From the NCBI GenBank assembly GCA_023701125.1, contig JAMPXO010000040.1:1-37428 (forward strand): a stretch of 37,428 nt of DNA. The letters are read 5' to 3'. The position numbers and the translations under genes were made by a program. This document shows, one piece after another, positions 1 to 7,833 of the stretch. A model generated the notes under the pieces. That model searched no databases and was not told the DNA's origin. It saw only the letters and a list, made by a program, of their open reading frames with translations. The stretch's first letter is position 1. Every line of letters begins with the position of its first letter. This stretch comes from Vicinamibacteria bacterium. GTDB lineage: Bacteria > Acidobacteriota > Vicinamibacteria > Fen-336.

Positions 1-6
1 GGGGTT

Positions 7-82
7 TGGTGGACCGCGCGAGGATCGAACTCGCGACCTCCTGATTGCGAACCAGGCGCTCTCCCAGCTGAGCTAGCGGCCC
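7..82 (-). tRNA. tRNA-Ala (anticodon CGC)
   Basis: The reverse complement folds into a complete cloverleaf. The acceptor stem GGGCCGC pairs with GCGGTCC, the D arm is GCTC/GAGC, the anticodon stem is CCTGG/TCAGG, and the T arm is GCGAG-TTCGATC-CTCGC. The anticodon loop TTCGCAA gives anticodon CGC, which reads the alanine codon GCG. The G3:U70 pair, the known alanine identity element, is present (third acceptor pair). The 3' CCA is encoded (positions 7-9). GCG is a plausible heavily used codon in this G+C-rich genome. Confidence 0.96.
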
Positions 83-99
83 ACAGCGGCGGGAAGGGA

Positions 100-128
100 A
101 ATGTAGCAAAGCCCCGGACGCCGCGCAA
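100..128 (-). promoter_or_regulatory. Candidate sigma70-type promoter of the tRNA-Ala gene
   Basis: On the minus strand, TTGCGC (128-123) and TACATT (105-100) are separated by exactly 17 bp, about 18 bp upstream of the mature tRNA 5' end. Each box matches the consensus at four of six positions. The -35 box falls inside the serC terminator hairpin. This is pattern evidence only. Confidence 0.35.
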
Positions 129-148
129 GAGCGCGGCGCCTGGGGCTT
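109..148 (-). terminator. Hairpin terminator after serC
   Basis: A near-continuous stem (AAGCCCC-GG ... CC-GGGGCTT outside, CGCCGCGC/GCGCGGCG inside) closes an AAGA loop, with one bulged base on each side. It lies about 40 bp past the serC stop codon in the direction of serC transcription. The following T-tract is short (CTTTGC), so rho-independent termination is likely but not certain. It also separates serC from the tRNA gene on the same strand. Confidence 0.6.
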
Positions 149-186
149 GCAGCGAGAAAGCCGGGGGCCTGAGGGCCCGGGACCGG

Positions 187-1296
187 CTACCCGTTCTTGG
201 CCTGGAACTCCTTCATGAACGACACCAGCGCCTCGGCCGAGGCCAGCGGCAGCGCGTTGTAGACCGACGCGCGCAGGCCGCCCACCGAGCGGTGGCCCTT
301 GAGGCCGTCGAGGCCCGCCGCCGTCGACTCCTTGGCGAACTTCTTCTCGAGGTCCTCGGACGGCAGGCGGAAGGTGATGTTCATCTTCGAGCGGCTGTCC
401 TTCGCCGCGTGGCCGCGGTAGAAGCCGCCCGAGCCGTCGATCACGTCGTAGATCAGCCCGGCCTTGCGCTCGTTGTGCTTCTGCATCTCCGCCAGGCCGC
501 CTTCGGCCAGCAGGTGCTCCAGCACCAGGCCCACCGCCCAGATCGCGAAGCACGGCGGCGTGTTGTACATCGACCCGTTCTTCGCATAGAGCGCGTAGTC
601 GAGGCTGGCGGGCAGGTTCGCCGGCGTGCGCTCGAGCAGGTCCTTGCGAATGATCGTCACCACCACGCCGGCCGGGCCGACGTTCTTCTGCGCGCCCGCG
701 TAGATCAGGCCGTACTTCGAGACGTCGATCGGCCGCGACAGGAAGTCCGACGAGGCGTCGCAGACCAGCGGCACGCCCGCGGGCGGCACCGGCTCATCGC
801 TCCACTCGGTGCCGTAGATCGTGTTGTTCGAGGTGTAGTGCAGGTAGGCCGCGTCGGCCGCGGCGTCGATCTCCGAGGCCTTCGGAATGCGCGCGAACTG
901 CTCGCCCTCGGTGCTGCCGGCCACGCGGGCCGCCCCGCCCTTCTGGGCCTCCTTGAGCGCCGCCTTCGACCAGTGGCCCGTCAGCACGTAGTCCGCTGAC
1001 TTGCCCGCCGCGCGCAGGTTGGCCGGCACCATCGTGAACTGGTGGGTGGCGCCGCCCTGCAGGAACAGCACCGCGTGGGTATCGGCGATGCCCAGCAGCG
1101 TGCGCAGGTCCGCTTCGGCCTTCTGGATGATGGCCTCGAAGTGGGTCGAGCGGTGGCTCATCTCCAGGATCGACATGCCGGCGCCCGCGGTGTCGACGAT
1201 CTGCTCGCGGATGCGCTCGAGCACGGGCAGCGGCAGCACGGCCGGGCCGGCCGAGAAGTTGTGGACGCGGGGGCGCGCCGTGGGAGTCGTGGACAA
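187..1296 (-). CDS. serC: Phosphoserine aminotransferase SerC
   Basis: Cytosolic PLP enzyme that converts 3-phosphohydroxypyruvate and glutamate to phosphoserine in serine biosynthesis; in many bacteria it also acts in PLP synthesis. The 369-residue length fits the family (about 360). The N-terminal HNFSAGPA motif, the MSILEMSHRS segment, the GGATHQF substrate/PLP region and YTSNNTIYGTEW are typical. The PLP-binding lysine is K204 in AGAQKNVGPAG. The start is a TTG at 1296-1294, chosen because the protein begins right at the conserved N-terminus and a good ribosome site (TGGAGGT, about 1301-1307) lies at the right distance upstream. It is last on its strand before the tRNA and is followed by a hairpin terminator. 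Confidence 0.96.
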   Translation of the reverse strand: MSTTPTARPRVHNFSAGPAVLPLPVLERIREQIVDTAGAGMSILEMSHRSTHFEAIIQKAEADLRTLLGIADTHAVLFLQGGATHQFTMVPANLRAAGKSADYVLTGHWSKAALKEAQKGGAARVAGSTEGEQFARIPKASEIDAAADAAYLHYTSNNTIYGTEWSDEPVPPAGVPLVCDASSDFLSRPIDVSKYGLIYAGAQKNVGPAGVVVTIIRKDLLERTPANLPASLDYALYAKNGSMYNTPPCFAIWAVGLVLEHLLAEGGLAEMQKHNERKAGLIYDVIDGSGGFYRGHAAKDSRSKMNITFRLPSEDLEKKFAKESTAAGLDGLKGHRSVGGLRASVYNALPLASAEALVSFMKEFQAKNG

Positions 1297-1374
1297 GGGA
1301 ACCTCCAGGTGACGGCCGCGGCGCGGGGCGCCTGGGGGCGCCCGACAGGCTGTCCGCGGCCTGCAGCCCGGATT

Positions 1375-1935
1375 CTACGCGTCTCTGGCGAGCAGGCGGC
1401 GGACGGCGACCAGCGCCCGCTCGTGGCGGCGCTCCCAGTCGCCCGCGATCTCCTCGAACGGCCGCGTGCAGCGGCGCAACTCGTCGCGGAAGCGCTCGAA
1501 CAGCAGGCCGCGGGCCGCGGGCTGATCGCGCTGGGCATCCCCGACCCAGGGCACGTCGACGTCGAGCAGCAGGCTCAGCGCGTAGCGCCGCTTGCCGACG
1601 AGCGTGGCGAGCCACTCGGGCCGCTCGCCGAAGTAGTGCTCGTGGTAGACGAGGGTGGTCAGCGGATCGGTGTCGCAGACGACGAGGGGCGAGCCGCGCC
1701 GGGCCGCCTCCGCAGCGGCGGCCTCCTCCGCGGCGACCTGGGCGCGCACGATCTCCCGCGAGTGCTCGGGCTCGACCAGCGCCTCGCCCGGCCGCAAGGC
1801 CGGCAGGCGCGCGTCCACGAACGCGCGGAGCTGCTCCGGCACGCTGGGCGAATCGAACGCGGCCGCCAGCCGGGCGACGAGCGTGGTCTTCCCCGTCGAC
1901 TCCGGCCCCGTGACGACGACGCGGAGCGGAGCCAG
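1375..1935 (-). CDS. NadR-type nicotinamide riboside kinase (AAA_28 P-loop protein)
   Basis: Predicted to phosphorylate nicotinamide riboside brought in by PnuC, yielding NMN for NAD synthesis. The C-terminal part matches the kinase domain of NadR: CDTDPLTTLVYHEHYFGE, YALSLLLDVDVPWVGDAQRD, and a final GDWERRHERAL segment. The Walker A motif GPESTGKT lies upstream of the first GTG (1842), so that GTG cannot be the true start. Reading back in frame there is no ATG, GTG or TTG before the stop codon of the preceding gene; the only plausible start is a CTG at 1935-1933, one codon after that stop (protein LAPLRVVVTGPESTGKTT, about 186 residues). No NMN adenylyltransferase or DNA-binding domain is present, unlike full-length E. 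coli NadR. The family call is secure; the start is uncertain. Read-through of the intervening TGA into a PnuC-kinase fusion is the alternative. Confidence 0.85.
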   Translation of the reverse strand: MAPLRVVVTGPESTGKTTLVARLAAAFDSPSVPEQLRAFVDARLPALRPGEALVEPEHSREIVRAQVAAEEAAAAEAARRGSPLVVCDTDPLTTLVYHEHYFGERPEWLATLVGKRRYALSLLLDVDVPWVGDAQRDQPAARGLLFERFRDELRRCTRPFEEIAGDWERRHERALVAVRRLLARDA

Positions 1936-1938
1936 GGG

Positions 1939-2589
1939 TCACACCAGCGCGGGCCGAGGTTCGTCGGCCGGCGGGTCGTCGGCCGCGGGGGTCGCGGCCA
2001 GCAGCTCCTTGCGCCACTCGAACAGGCCGGAGATCGCGAGCAGCGTGTAGATCGCGTACAGCACGACCGTCGGCTGCAGGCCCTTGACCCAGTAGATGCC
2101 GACCATGATCACGTCGGCCGCGATCCACAGGTGCCAGTTCTCGAGCACCTTGCGGGTCAGCAGCCACTGCGCCACCAGGCTCATCGCCACGGTCAGCGAG
2201 TCGACGACCGGCAGCGCCGCGTCCGTGTAGATCGAGAAGTAGCTCGCCATCACGACCCAGCCGACCAACCCGATCGCGAACAGCGTCCAGCCGTCGCGTC
2301 GGGTCAGCCGCGTCACCGGCAGTCGCGGGCGGTTCTCGCCCGGGAACAGCCAGTGCCACCAGCCCACCGCGCACAAGATGAAGTAGAGCGCGTTGAGCCA
2401 CATGTCGGCGTACAGCTTGGCTTCGAAGAAGATGTAGACGTAGAGGCCGACGTTGACCATGCCGATCGGCCAGCCCCAGATGTTCTGCCGCACCTGCAGC
2501 GCCACGCACAGCACGCCCGTGAAGAGCCCGACCAGCTCGATCGAGCTCTGGGCGCGGAACCAGTCGACGACGGCGAGCAGCAGCGGCAG
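1939..2589 (-). CDS. pnuC: PnuC-family nicotinamide riboside transporter
   Basis: Inner-membrane facilitator for nicotinamide riboside, usually driven by intracellular phosphorylation by a NadR-type kinase, which is the next gene. The diagnostic segment VRQNIWGWPIGMVNVGLY, the IFFEAKLYADM stretch, several hydrophobic spans and the terminal KGLQPTVVLYAIYTLLAISGLFEW are PnuC hallmarks. The first GTG (2514) would cut off the conserved first helix (SSIELVGLFTGVLCVALQ). That helix continues in frame up to a stop, with no ATG/GTG/TTG available. The best start is a CTG at 2589, 7 bp after the previous gene's stop, giving 216 residues. An SD-like AAGAAGGGG lies somewhat far upstream. The gene ends with GTG-TGA, in the same reading frame as the kinase that follows. 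Confidence 0.9.
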   Translation of the reverse strand: MPLLLAVVDWFRAQSSIELVGLFTGVLCVALQVRQNIWGWPIGMVNVGLYVYIFFEAKLYADMWLNALYFILCAVGWWHWLFPGENRPRLPVTRLTRRDGWTLFAIGLVGWVVMASYFSIYTDAALPVVDSLTVAMSLVAQWLLTRKVLENWHLWIAADVIMVGIYWVKGLQPTVVLYAIYTLLAISGLFEWRKELLAATPAADDPPADEPRPALV

Positions 2590-2596
2590 GGCGGGT

Positions 2597-3292
2597 CTAC
2601 GACCCCTTCTTCGCGTTCTTGATCATGCCCACGAACGTGTCGCGGGCCGCGTCCACCGTGGCCGCGGGGCCGACGAACTTGAAGAACCAGTTGGCGTCCG
2701 GGCCCTCGACGATCGCGCCGAGCAGGGCGCTGTTCTTCTGCGGCTCCGGCGAAGCGCTGCCGATGCCGCCCATGTACGTGCCCTTGACCTCGACCAGCAA
2801 GGTCGCCAGCGCCGCGCCCTCCAGCTTCGAGGTCTTCAGCGCAGAGATGGCGGAGGCTCCGCCTTCGAGCGTGAACTGGGCCGCCCAGCGCTCCGCGTTC
2901 GCCTTCGCGTCGCCGCCTTCACCGGGGCCGAAGTAGAAGACGACGCACTCGCCGTCGCCGCCGGGGCCGGGGACCTTGTACTGCGCGCGGCGCATGCCGG
3001 AGGACGGCGGCTCGCTCTTCCAGCCGGACGGCACCGCCCAGGTCAGGGTTCCGCCGGTCGCCGCGGGGGCGCCACCGTGCGGCGCGCCGGCCGGCGGCAT
3101 GGCGCCTGCGGCCGCGCCGGTCGGCGGGTGGCCCTCGGGCAACTCGCCGGCGGGAGCTCCCGCGGGCGCACCGGCGGGGGCGGGCGTGCCCGTCGTCGCG
3201 AAGGCGTTGGCCGGCTTGGGAGCGTCGTCACGGCAGGCCAGGCCGGCGAGCGCCAGGCCGGAAACGGAAAGGATCAGGGCGTATCGGTTCAT
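2597..3292 (-). CDS. Exported Ala/Pro/Gly-rich protein, probable lipoprotein
   Basis: Function not recognised. The 231-residue protein starts with a signal sequence (MNRYALILSVSGLALAGLAC). The Cys could be lipidated, although the residue at -3 is Gly rather than the usual Leu. A low-complexity linker with repeated APAGAPAG units follows (about residues 37-75). The C-terminal domain (about 80-231) begins LTWAVPSGWKSEPPSSGMRRAQYKVPG and contains GECVVFYFGPGEGGDAKANAERW and a closing FVGMIKNAK. This pattern is seen in small exported proteins of unknown function found in Planctomycetes and Acidobacteria-like genomes; I offer that only as an impression. Start ATG at 3292 with SD GAGGAG. It is the first gene of the run with pnuC and the kinase (7 bp gap), but no functional link is evident. 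Confidence 0.8.
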   Translation of the reverse strand: MNRYALILSVSGLALAGLACRDDAPKPANAFATTGTPAPAGAPAGAPAGELPEGHPPTGAAAGAMPPAGAPHGGAPAATGGTLTWAVPSGWKSEPPSSGMRRAQYKVPGPGGDGECVVFYFGPGEGGDAKANAERWAAQFTLEGGASAISALKTSKLEGAALATLLVEVKGTYMGGIGSASPEPQKNSALLGAIVEGPDANWFFKFVGPAATVDAARDTFVGMIKNAKKGS

Positions 3293-3445
3293 CGGTCTCC
3301 TCGAAAACTCGATGCTATCAGGTCGTCCGTTGTCGGGGCCATGGTGTCCGCCAGCGGTCACCTCGCGGCCGTACGTCCGGCCGCAAGTCCCGCAACCACA
3401 ACGCGGAGGGGATGGCACGGGGATTTCAATAGGAGGAGCCCGAAG

Positions 3446-4615
3446 ATGAGCGCCGCCTTCGCCCTGGAACCCGTCCGACCCTTCCGCGTGCTGGTCGCCG
3501 ACGACCAGCTCGACGTCCAGATCGCGCTGCGACTGTTGCTCAAGTCCCACGGCTGCGAGCTGGCGACCGCCTCCGACCCGGCCGAGATCCTCGCCCGCCT
3601 CCGGCACGAAGAGTTCGACGTCGTGCTGATGGACCTGAATTACACGCGCGACACGACCTCGGGCCGCGAGGGGCTGGAGACGCTGGCCCGCGTGCGCGAG
3701 CTGGTCCCCGGGCTGCCGGTGGTCGTGATGACGGCCTGGGGCACGCTCGAGATCGCGGTCGAGGCGATGCGGCGCGGCGCCGACGACTTCGTGCTGAAGC
3801 CGTGGGACAACGCGCTGCTGGTCGATCGCGTCACCCAGCACGCGCGGCGCCGGCTGCAGAGCGAGGCCGAGGCCCGCCGCCGCGAGGCCGACCGGCGCGA
3901 CCTGGAGCTCGCGCGCCGGGTGCAGGCCAGCCTGTTCCCCGGCGCCCGGCCCGTCAGCGCCAGCCTCGACTACGCGGGCGAGTGCCTCGAAGCCGGTGCG
4001 GTCGGCGGCGACTTCTACGACTTCCTCGACCTCGGCCCCGAGCGCATGGGCCTGGTCCTGGCGGACGTCGCGGGCAAGGGCGTCTCGGCCGCGCTGCTGA
4101 TGGCCTCGCTCCAGGCCTTCGTGCGCAGCCGCTGCTCGTCGGTCGCGGGACCCGACCTGGGCCTGCGCCTGCAGGAGGTCAACCGCCTCTTCTTCACCTC
4201 GACGCCGGCCGAGCGATACGCGACGCTGTTCATCGCGGTGTGGGACGGCTCCACGCGCGCCCTGTGGTACGCCAACTGTGGCCACACGCCGCCGCTGCTG
4301 CGACGGCGGAGCGGTCACTACGAGACGCTGTCCCCCACCTCCACGGTGCTCGGCCTGTTCGAGGAGTGGGAGCCGGACGTGCGCCACGTGGCGCTCGAGC
4401 CGGGCGACCTGCTGGTGGCGGTCTCCGACGGGGTCACGGAGGCGGCGCGGCCCGACGGCGAGGAGTTCGGCCTGGCCGGGCTGCGGGCCGTGATGGAGGG
4501 GCTGGCGACGATGCCCGCGACGGCCGTGCCCTCCGCCGTCGTCGCGGCGACGCTCGGGCACGTCGGCTCCGCGGCCCAGGACGACCTGACGACGCTGGTG
4601 GCGCGGGTGCGCTGA
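3446..4615 (+). CDS. Response regulator with SpoIIE/RsbU-type PP2C phosphatase output
   Basis: Cytoplasmic two-domain signalling protein of 389 residues. The receiver domain (about 13-130) has the acidic pair in VLVADDQ, phospho-acceptor D63 (LMDLNY), the T of VVMTAWG and the conserved Lys of VLKPWD. After a short helical linker (EARRREADRRDLELARRVQASLFPG) comes a PP2C/SpoIIE phosphatase domain (about 170-389) with the metal-site motifs GGDFYDF, ADVAGKGVSAAL, SDGVTEA and AQDDLTTLV. Such proteins dephosphorylate an STAS anti-anti-sigma factor in response to receiver phosphorylation. Start ATG at 3446 has a strong SD AGGAGGAG (3431-3438). No sensor kinase or cognate STAS protein is adjacent. 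The STAS/RsbW pair at 28.0-28.8 kb has its own phosphatase. Confidence 0.92.
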   Translation: MSAAFALEPVRPFRVLVADDQLDVQIALRLLLKSHGCELATASDPAEILARLRHEEFDVVLMDLNYTRDTTSGREGLETLARVRELVPGLPVVVMTAWGTLEIAVEAMRRGADDFVLKPWDNALLVDRVTQHARRRLQSEAEARRREADRRDLELARRVQASLFPGARPVSASLDYAGECLEAGAVGGDFYDFLDLGPERMGLVLADVAGKGVSAALLMASLQAFVRSRCSSVAGPDLGLRLQEVNRLFFTSTPAERYATLFIAVWDGSTRALWYANCGHTPPLLRRRSGHYETLSPTSTVLGLFEEWEPDVRHVALEPGDLLVAVSDGVTEAARPDGEEFGLAGLRAVMEGLATMPATAVPSAVVAATLGHVGSAAQDDLTTLVARVR

Positions 4616-4631
4616 CGCCCCCGGGCGCGCT

Positions 4632-5612
4632 TCAGTCCAGCGCGAACAGCAGCAGCAGCGTGCGCTGGAGCGGGTTGAAGTTGTCGTCGGAGAGCAGCAG
4701 CAGCAGCGTCTCGCCGCCCGGCCCGCGCAGCGCCTCGATCGCCTCGAAGTTGTCGACCGTGAGCGGCCTCTTCAACTCGGCCAGCAGCTCGCCCTCGAGC
4801 AACGCGCCGGGAGCGATCTGGGCGGCGCGGATGCGGCGCAGGCGCGCCGTGACGCCGGTCAGCGGCGAGTACGAGCGCTCGATCACCACCACGTCCCCGT
4901 CCGGCAGCAGCGCCGCCCCGGCGGGCCGCGGGTCGCCCTCGGCGCGGTAGCGCAGGGGCGCCCAGCCGTCCTTGTCCCACAGCCACGCGGCGAGCTGTCC
5001 CGAGGCCTCGAGCTCTTCCGTCAGCGCGAGCACGCGGCCGTCGGCCAGCGCCGTCATCGCCTCCAGCCCGCCGTTGCGCGGCGCGCCCTCGAGGCCGGGC
5101 GGCGTGGGCCACGCCTGCGCCGGCCCAGCGAGGCTCTCGTAACGCAGCACGCGATGGCGCTGCTCGAAGCCGACCAGCAGCGACCCGTCGGGCAGGCGCG
5201 CCATCGACTCGGCGTCCTGGTTGGCCTTGCCATCGAGCTCGTTGCCCACGGTGTCGAGCAGCATCCCCGAGGTCGCCTGCGCCCCGACGCCGACGAGGCG
5301 GCCGGACTCGATCCGCACACCGAACTCGAAGTGGGCGCCTTCGTCGCTCACCGCGCGCGCGGTGCTGCCGGTCAGTCGCACGTCCGAGAGCCCGCCGAAG
5401 CCCGGCTGCGGCGACGACAGGGCCAGGCCTCCGCGATACTCGAGGCGGCCGACGCGCACCTGCGCGGCATCGTCGGCGTTGAGCGGCACGGACACGGCCT
5501 CCAGCCGCGGCGCAGCGCCCGAAGCCGACCCCGCCCAGGCAGCGAGCGCGCCAGCGGCCAGCAGCGCCACGCTCCGTCGTCGGGTTCCGACGCCTCCCCC
5601 CCGTCCGTTCAT
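4632..5612 (-). CDS. Secreted esterase-like phytase-family protein (PF13449-like)
   Basis: A 326-residue exported protein. An Arg-rich N-terminus followed by a hydrophobic stretch ([23 protein letters not shown]) acts as signal peptide; the RRR could support Tat export, but the motif is not canonical. The mature part has the pattern of the esterase-like phytase family, a beta-propeller: [58 protein letters not shown], and a terminal [25 protein letters not shown] (split here from longer matches). Enzymatic activity is not established for most members. Its ATG (5612-5610) overlaps the stop codon of the upstream HEAT-repeat gene in an ATGA arrangement, so the two are probably translationally coupled. 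It converges on the phosphatase gene with a 16 bp gap. Confidence 0.8.
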   Translation of the reverse strand: MNGRGGGVGTRRRSVALLAAGALAAWAGSASGAAPRLEAVSVPLNADDAAQVRVGRLEYRGGLALSSPQPGFGGLSDVRLTGSTARAVSDEGAHFEFGVRIESGRLVGVGAQATSGMLLDTVGNELDGKANQDAESMARLPDGSLLVGFEQRHRVLRYESLAGPAQAWPTPPGLEGAPRNGGLEAMTALADGRVLALTEELEASGQLAAWLWDKDGWAPLRYRAEGDPRPAGAALLPDGDVVVIERSYSPLTGVTARLRRIRAAQIAPGALLEGELLAELKRPLTVDNFEAIEALRGPGGETLLLLLSDDNFNPLQRTLLLLFALD

Positions 5613-7771
5613 CGGCCCCCGATCCTCTCCAATGCCACGGCGACGGCCGCGCGCACGGTGGCGTCGGCGTCCTTCTCCAGCTTGCGCACGTCTCCGGCCG
5701 CGGGCTGCGCTGCCGCTCCCGCCTCGCCCAGCGCCTCCACGGCCCGCCGTCGGGCGGCCACGTCGGCCTCCTTCAGCGCGGAGCGCAGCGGCCCGAGCCA
5801 CTGCGCCGGGGCCGCCCCGAGGCGGTTCAGCGTCGCCGCGGCCTCGACCCGGGCCAGCGCATCGCCGGGCAGGCGCGTCGCCTCGATCAGCTCGGGGAGC
5901 GCGCTGGCGGCCGACGGCCCGATCGCGCCGATCGCACGCGCGGCGACCGCGCGCAGCAACCCGTCGGCATCGTGCAACGCGGCGATCAGTTCAGGCAGGG
6001 CAGGACGGGCTGCGGCTCCGAGGCGCGCCAGTTGCGAGGCCGACTGGCGCCGCAAGGTAGCGGAACTCGATTGAAGGCCCATGCGCAGGGGCGTCAGGTC
6101 CAGCTCGGGCGACGCAGCCGCGGCCGGTGCGGGGGCCGACGCTGCCGGCACCACGGCCGGTGTCGGCGCGGGCGCGGCCGGCGTCGGCGTGGCTCGTGGC
6201 GTCGGCACAGGTGTCGGGGCGGGCGTCGGCGCGGGCGTGGGGGTCGAAACCGGGGTCGGAGCAGGCGTGGGCGTCGCGGTCGGGCGCGGCGTCGGAGTCG
6301 GTGTGGGCGCAGGAGTCGGAGTCGCCGTCGGCCGCGGAGTCGGCGTGGGCGCAGGAGTCGGTGTCGGTGTCGGCGTCGGTGCCGGCCGCGGAGTCGGCGT
6401 GGGCGTCGGCACCGGTGTGGGCGTGACCGTCGGCGTGGGCGTCGGCACCGGTGTCGGTGCAGGCGTCGGAGTGGGCGCGATCGGACGCGGCGAGGGCGTC
6501 GGCGCGACGGTCGGGCTCGGGCGCGGCGTGGGCGCGGACGTCGCCGCCGCCACCTGTGCCGACCGGGCGGGCTCGGCGGTCGTCGGCGCGCCCACCCGTT
6601 CGGCGGCCCAGGCCGCCACGATCCGCAGCCGGCTGTCGCCGCCTTCGATCAGCGGCGCCAGGCTGGGCGCGGCGCTCCGCGCCAGCGGCCCCGCCTCGCC
6701 GATCGCGCGCGCCGCTTCCAGCCGCGCCTGCGGGTCGGGGTCGGACAGCGCCGTCTCCAGCACCCGCACCGCGTCGGCCACGCTGAGCCCGCTGCGCAGC
6801 AGGGCGCGCGCCGCGATCCGCCGCACGGCGCGGTCCCCGTCGCGCAACGCGGCCCGCAGGTCCGGCTCCGCCTCGTGCACGGCCTCCGCCGGCAGCTCGA
6901 GGAAGGCCTGCGCCGCGCGGCGCCGGACCGTGCCGTCCGCGTCCGAGAGCGCCCGGCGCAGCACCGCCTCCGCGTCGACGTCCCCCAGCGAGACCAGCGC
7001 CGCGGCCGCTTCCACCTGCAGCAGGCCTTCGTCCTGACGCAGCGCCTCGCCCAGCACCCGCCGCGCACCGGACTCGGTCGGCGCCGCGGTGGGAACGGCC
7101 GCCCCGCCGGCAATCGCCTCGGGCGCGATCTCGCGCAGCGCCGCTTCGGCCCAGCCGCGCACGCTGAGATCCGGGTCGCCGAGCGCCTTGACGAGTGCCG
7201 GCACCGCGGCCGCGCTGGCCGGGCCGCCGCGCCCGAGGGCATTGGCCGCGTGGCCGCGCACGCTGGGGTCCGGGTCGGCCAGGGCGACGACGAGGTCGGC
7301 CGCGGGCGGCAGCGAGGCTGGCGGAACGCGGCCGAGCGAATACGCGGTGCGCCGCCGCACCTGGAGATCGGGGTCCTTGAGCCCGCCGACGAGCGCCGGG
7401 ACGATGCCCGCGGCGCCAGGCTGGATCCAGGCCAGGGCCAGCGCCGCCTCGACCCGCAGGAAGGAGTCGCGGCTGGCGAGCGCCTCGGCCAGGGCCCGCG
7501 CCGCGGGAGCCGCGGCAGGTCCGATCGCTCCCAGCGACCGGGCCGCGGCCAGGCGCACCATCGGATCGCGGTCGGACAACGCCTGACCGAGCGCGGTCAC
7601 CGCCCCCGCCGCATCCGCGCCCATCTCGCCCAACGCCTGGGCCGCCGCCGCGCGCTCGAACGGCTCGCGCGAGCGCAGGCGCTCCAGCTCCACGGCAAGG
7701 CGATCCTGGCCCTGGGCCCCCAGACCGAGGAGCCCAAGCGCGACGGCAGCGGCGCAGATGCGCAGTTTCAC
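5609..7771 (-). CDS. Exported HEAT-repeat protein with long Pro-Thr linker
   Basis: A 720-residue protein without a recognised enzymatic domain. The GTG at 7771 gives a clean signal peptide ([22 protein letters not shown]); the longer ATG-initiated form would bury it. Residues about 25-390 are many HEAT/PBS-lyase-like repeats (recurring units such as [28 protein letters not shown]). Residues about 410-540 form a Pro/Thr/Ala linker of repeated PTPTPAPT units. Residues about 548-720 return to HEAT repeats. HEAT solenoids bind other proteins or ligands, so a periplasmic scaffold is plausible but unproven. It overlaps the phytase-like gene downstream by 4 bp and is divergent from the GHKL-transglutaminase gene (62 bp between starts). 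Confidence 0.88.
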   Translation of the reverse strand: MKLRICAAAVALGLLGLGAQGQDRLAVELERLRSREPFERAAAAQALGEMGADAAGAVTALGQALSDRDPMVRLAAARSLGAIGPAAAPAARALAEALASRDSFLRVEAALALAWIQPGAAGIVPALVGGLKDPDLQVRRRTAYSLGRVPPASLPPAADLVVALADPDPSVRGHAANALGRGGPASAAAVPALVKALGDPDLSVRGWAEAALREIAPEAIAGGAAVPTAAPTESGARRVLGEALRQDEGLLQVEAAAALVSLGDVDAEAVLRRALSDADGTVRRRAAQAFLELPAEAVHEAEPDLRAALRDGDRAVRRIAARALLRSGLSVADAVRVLETALSDPDPQARLEAARAIGEAGPLARSAAPSLAPLIEGGDSRLRIVAAWAAERVGAPTTAEPARSAQVAAATSAPTPRPSPTVAPTPSPRPIAPTPTPAPTPVPTPTPTVTPTPVPTPTPTPRPAPTPTPTPTPAPTPTPRPTATPTPAPTPTPTPRPTATPTPAPTPVSTPTPAPTPAPTPVPTPRATPTPAAPAPTPAVVPAASAPAPAAAASPELDLTPLRMGLQSSSATLRRQSASQLARLGAAARPALPELIAALHDADGLLRAVAARAIGAIGPSAASALPELIEATRLPGDALARVEAAATLNRLGAAPAQWLGPLRSALKEADVAARRRAVEALGEAGAAAQPAAGDVRKLEKDADATVRAAVAVALERIGGR
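6140..6540 (-). repeat. Degenerate 6-bp-unit repeat encoding the Pro-Thr linker
   Basis: In-frame repetition of ACGCCC/CCGACC-type hexamers on the coding (minus) strand, encoding about 130 residues dominated by [11 protein letters not shown]. Units are imperfect, with synonymous variation, which suggests an old or selected linker rather than a recent slippage expansion. Length variation between strains is likely. Confidence 0.85.
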
Positions 7772-7833
7772 GGGCGCGGGACCGTAGCACGCCCTCCCCG
7801 GCCCATTCAAGGAAGCCCGTAGACTCGGAGGCG

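Noticed and set aside
1375-1842. GTG at 1842 as start of the NadR-type kinase
   Set aside because: It would remove the Walker A motif GPESTGKT, which is encoded in frame just upstream.
1939-1941. Selenocysteine reading of the TGA between pnuC and the kinase gene
   Set aside because: The position is outside any conserved catalytic motif and no obvious stem-loop of the SECIS type follows; a CTG start or simple read-through is more economical.
5613-5801. N-terminal extension of the phytase-like protein
   Set aside because: The ATG at 5612 overlaps the upstream stop in the usual ATGA manner and gives a signal peptide; the extension is Arg/Gly-rich shadow sequence of the HEAT gene.
6140-6540. 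Minisatellite or CRISPR-like repeat
   Set aside because: It is an in-frame Pro-Thr linker of the HEAT-repeat protein, with flanking HEAT domains in the same frame.
7772-7810. ATG at 7810 as start of the HEAT-repeat protein
   Set aside because: It would add 13 residues in front of a typical signal peptide; the GTG at 7771 starts the signal peptide directly.
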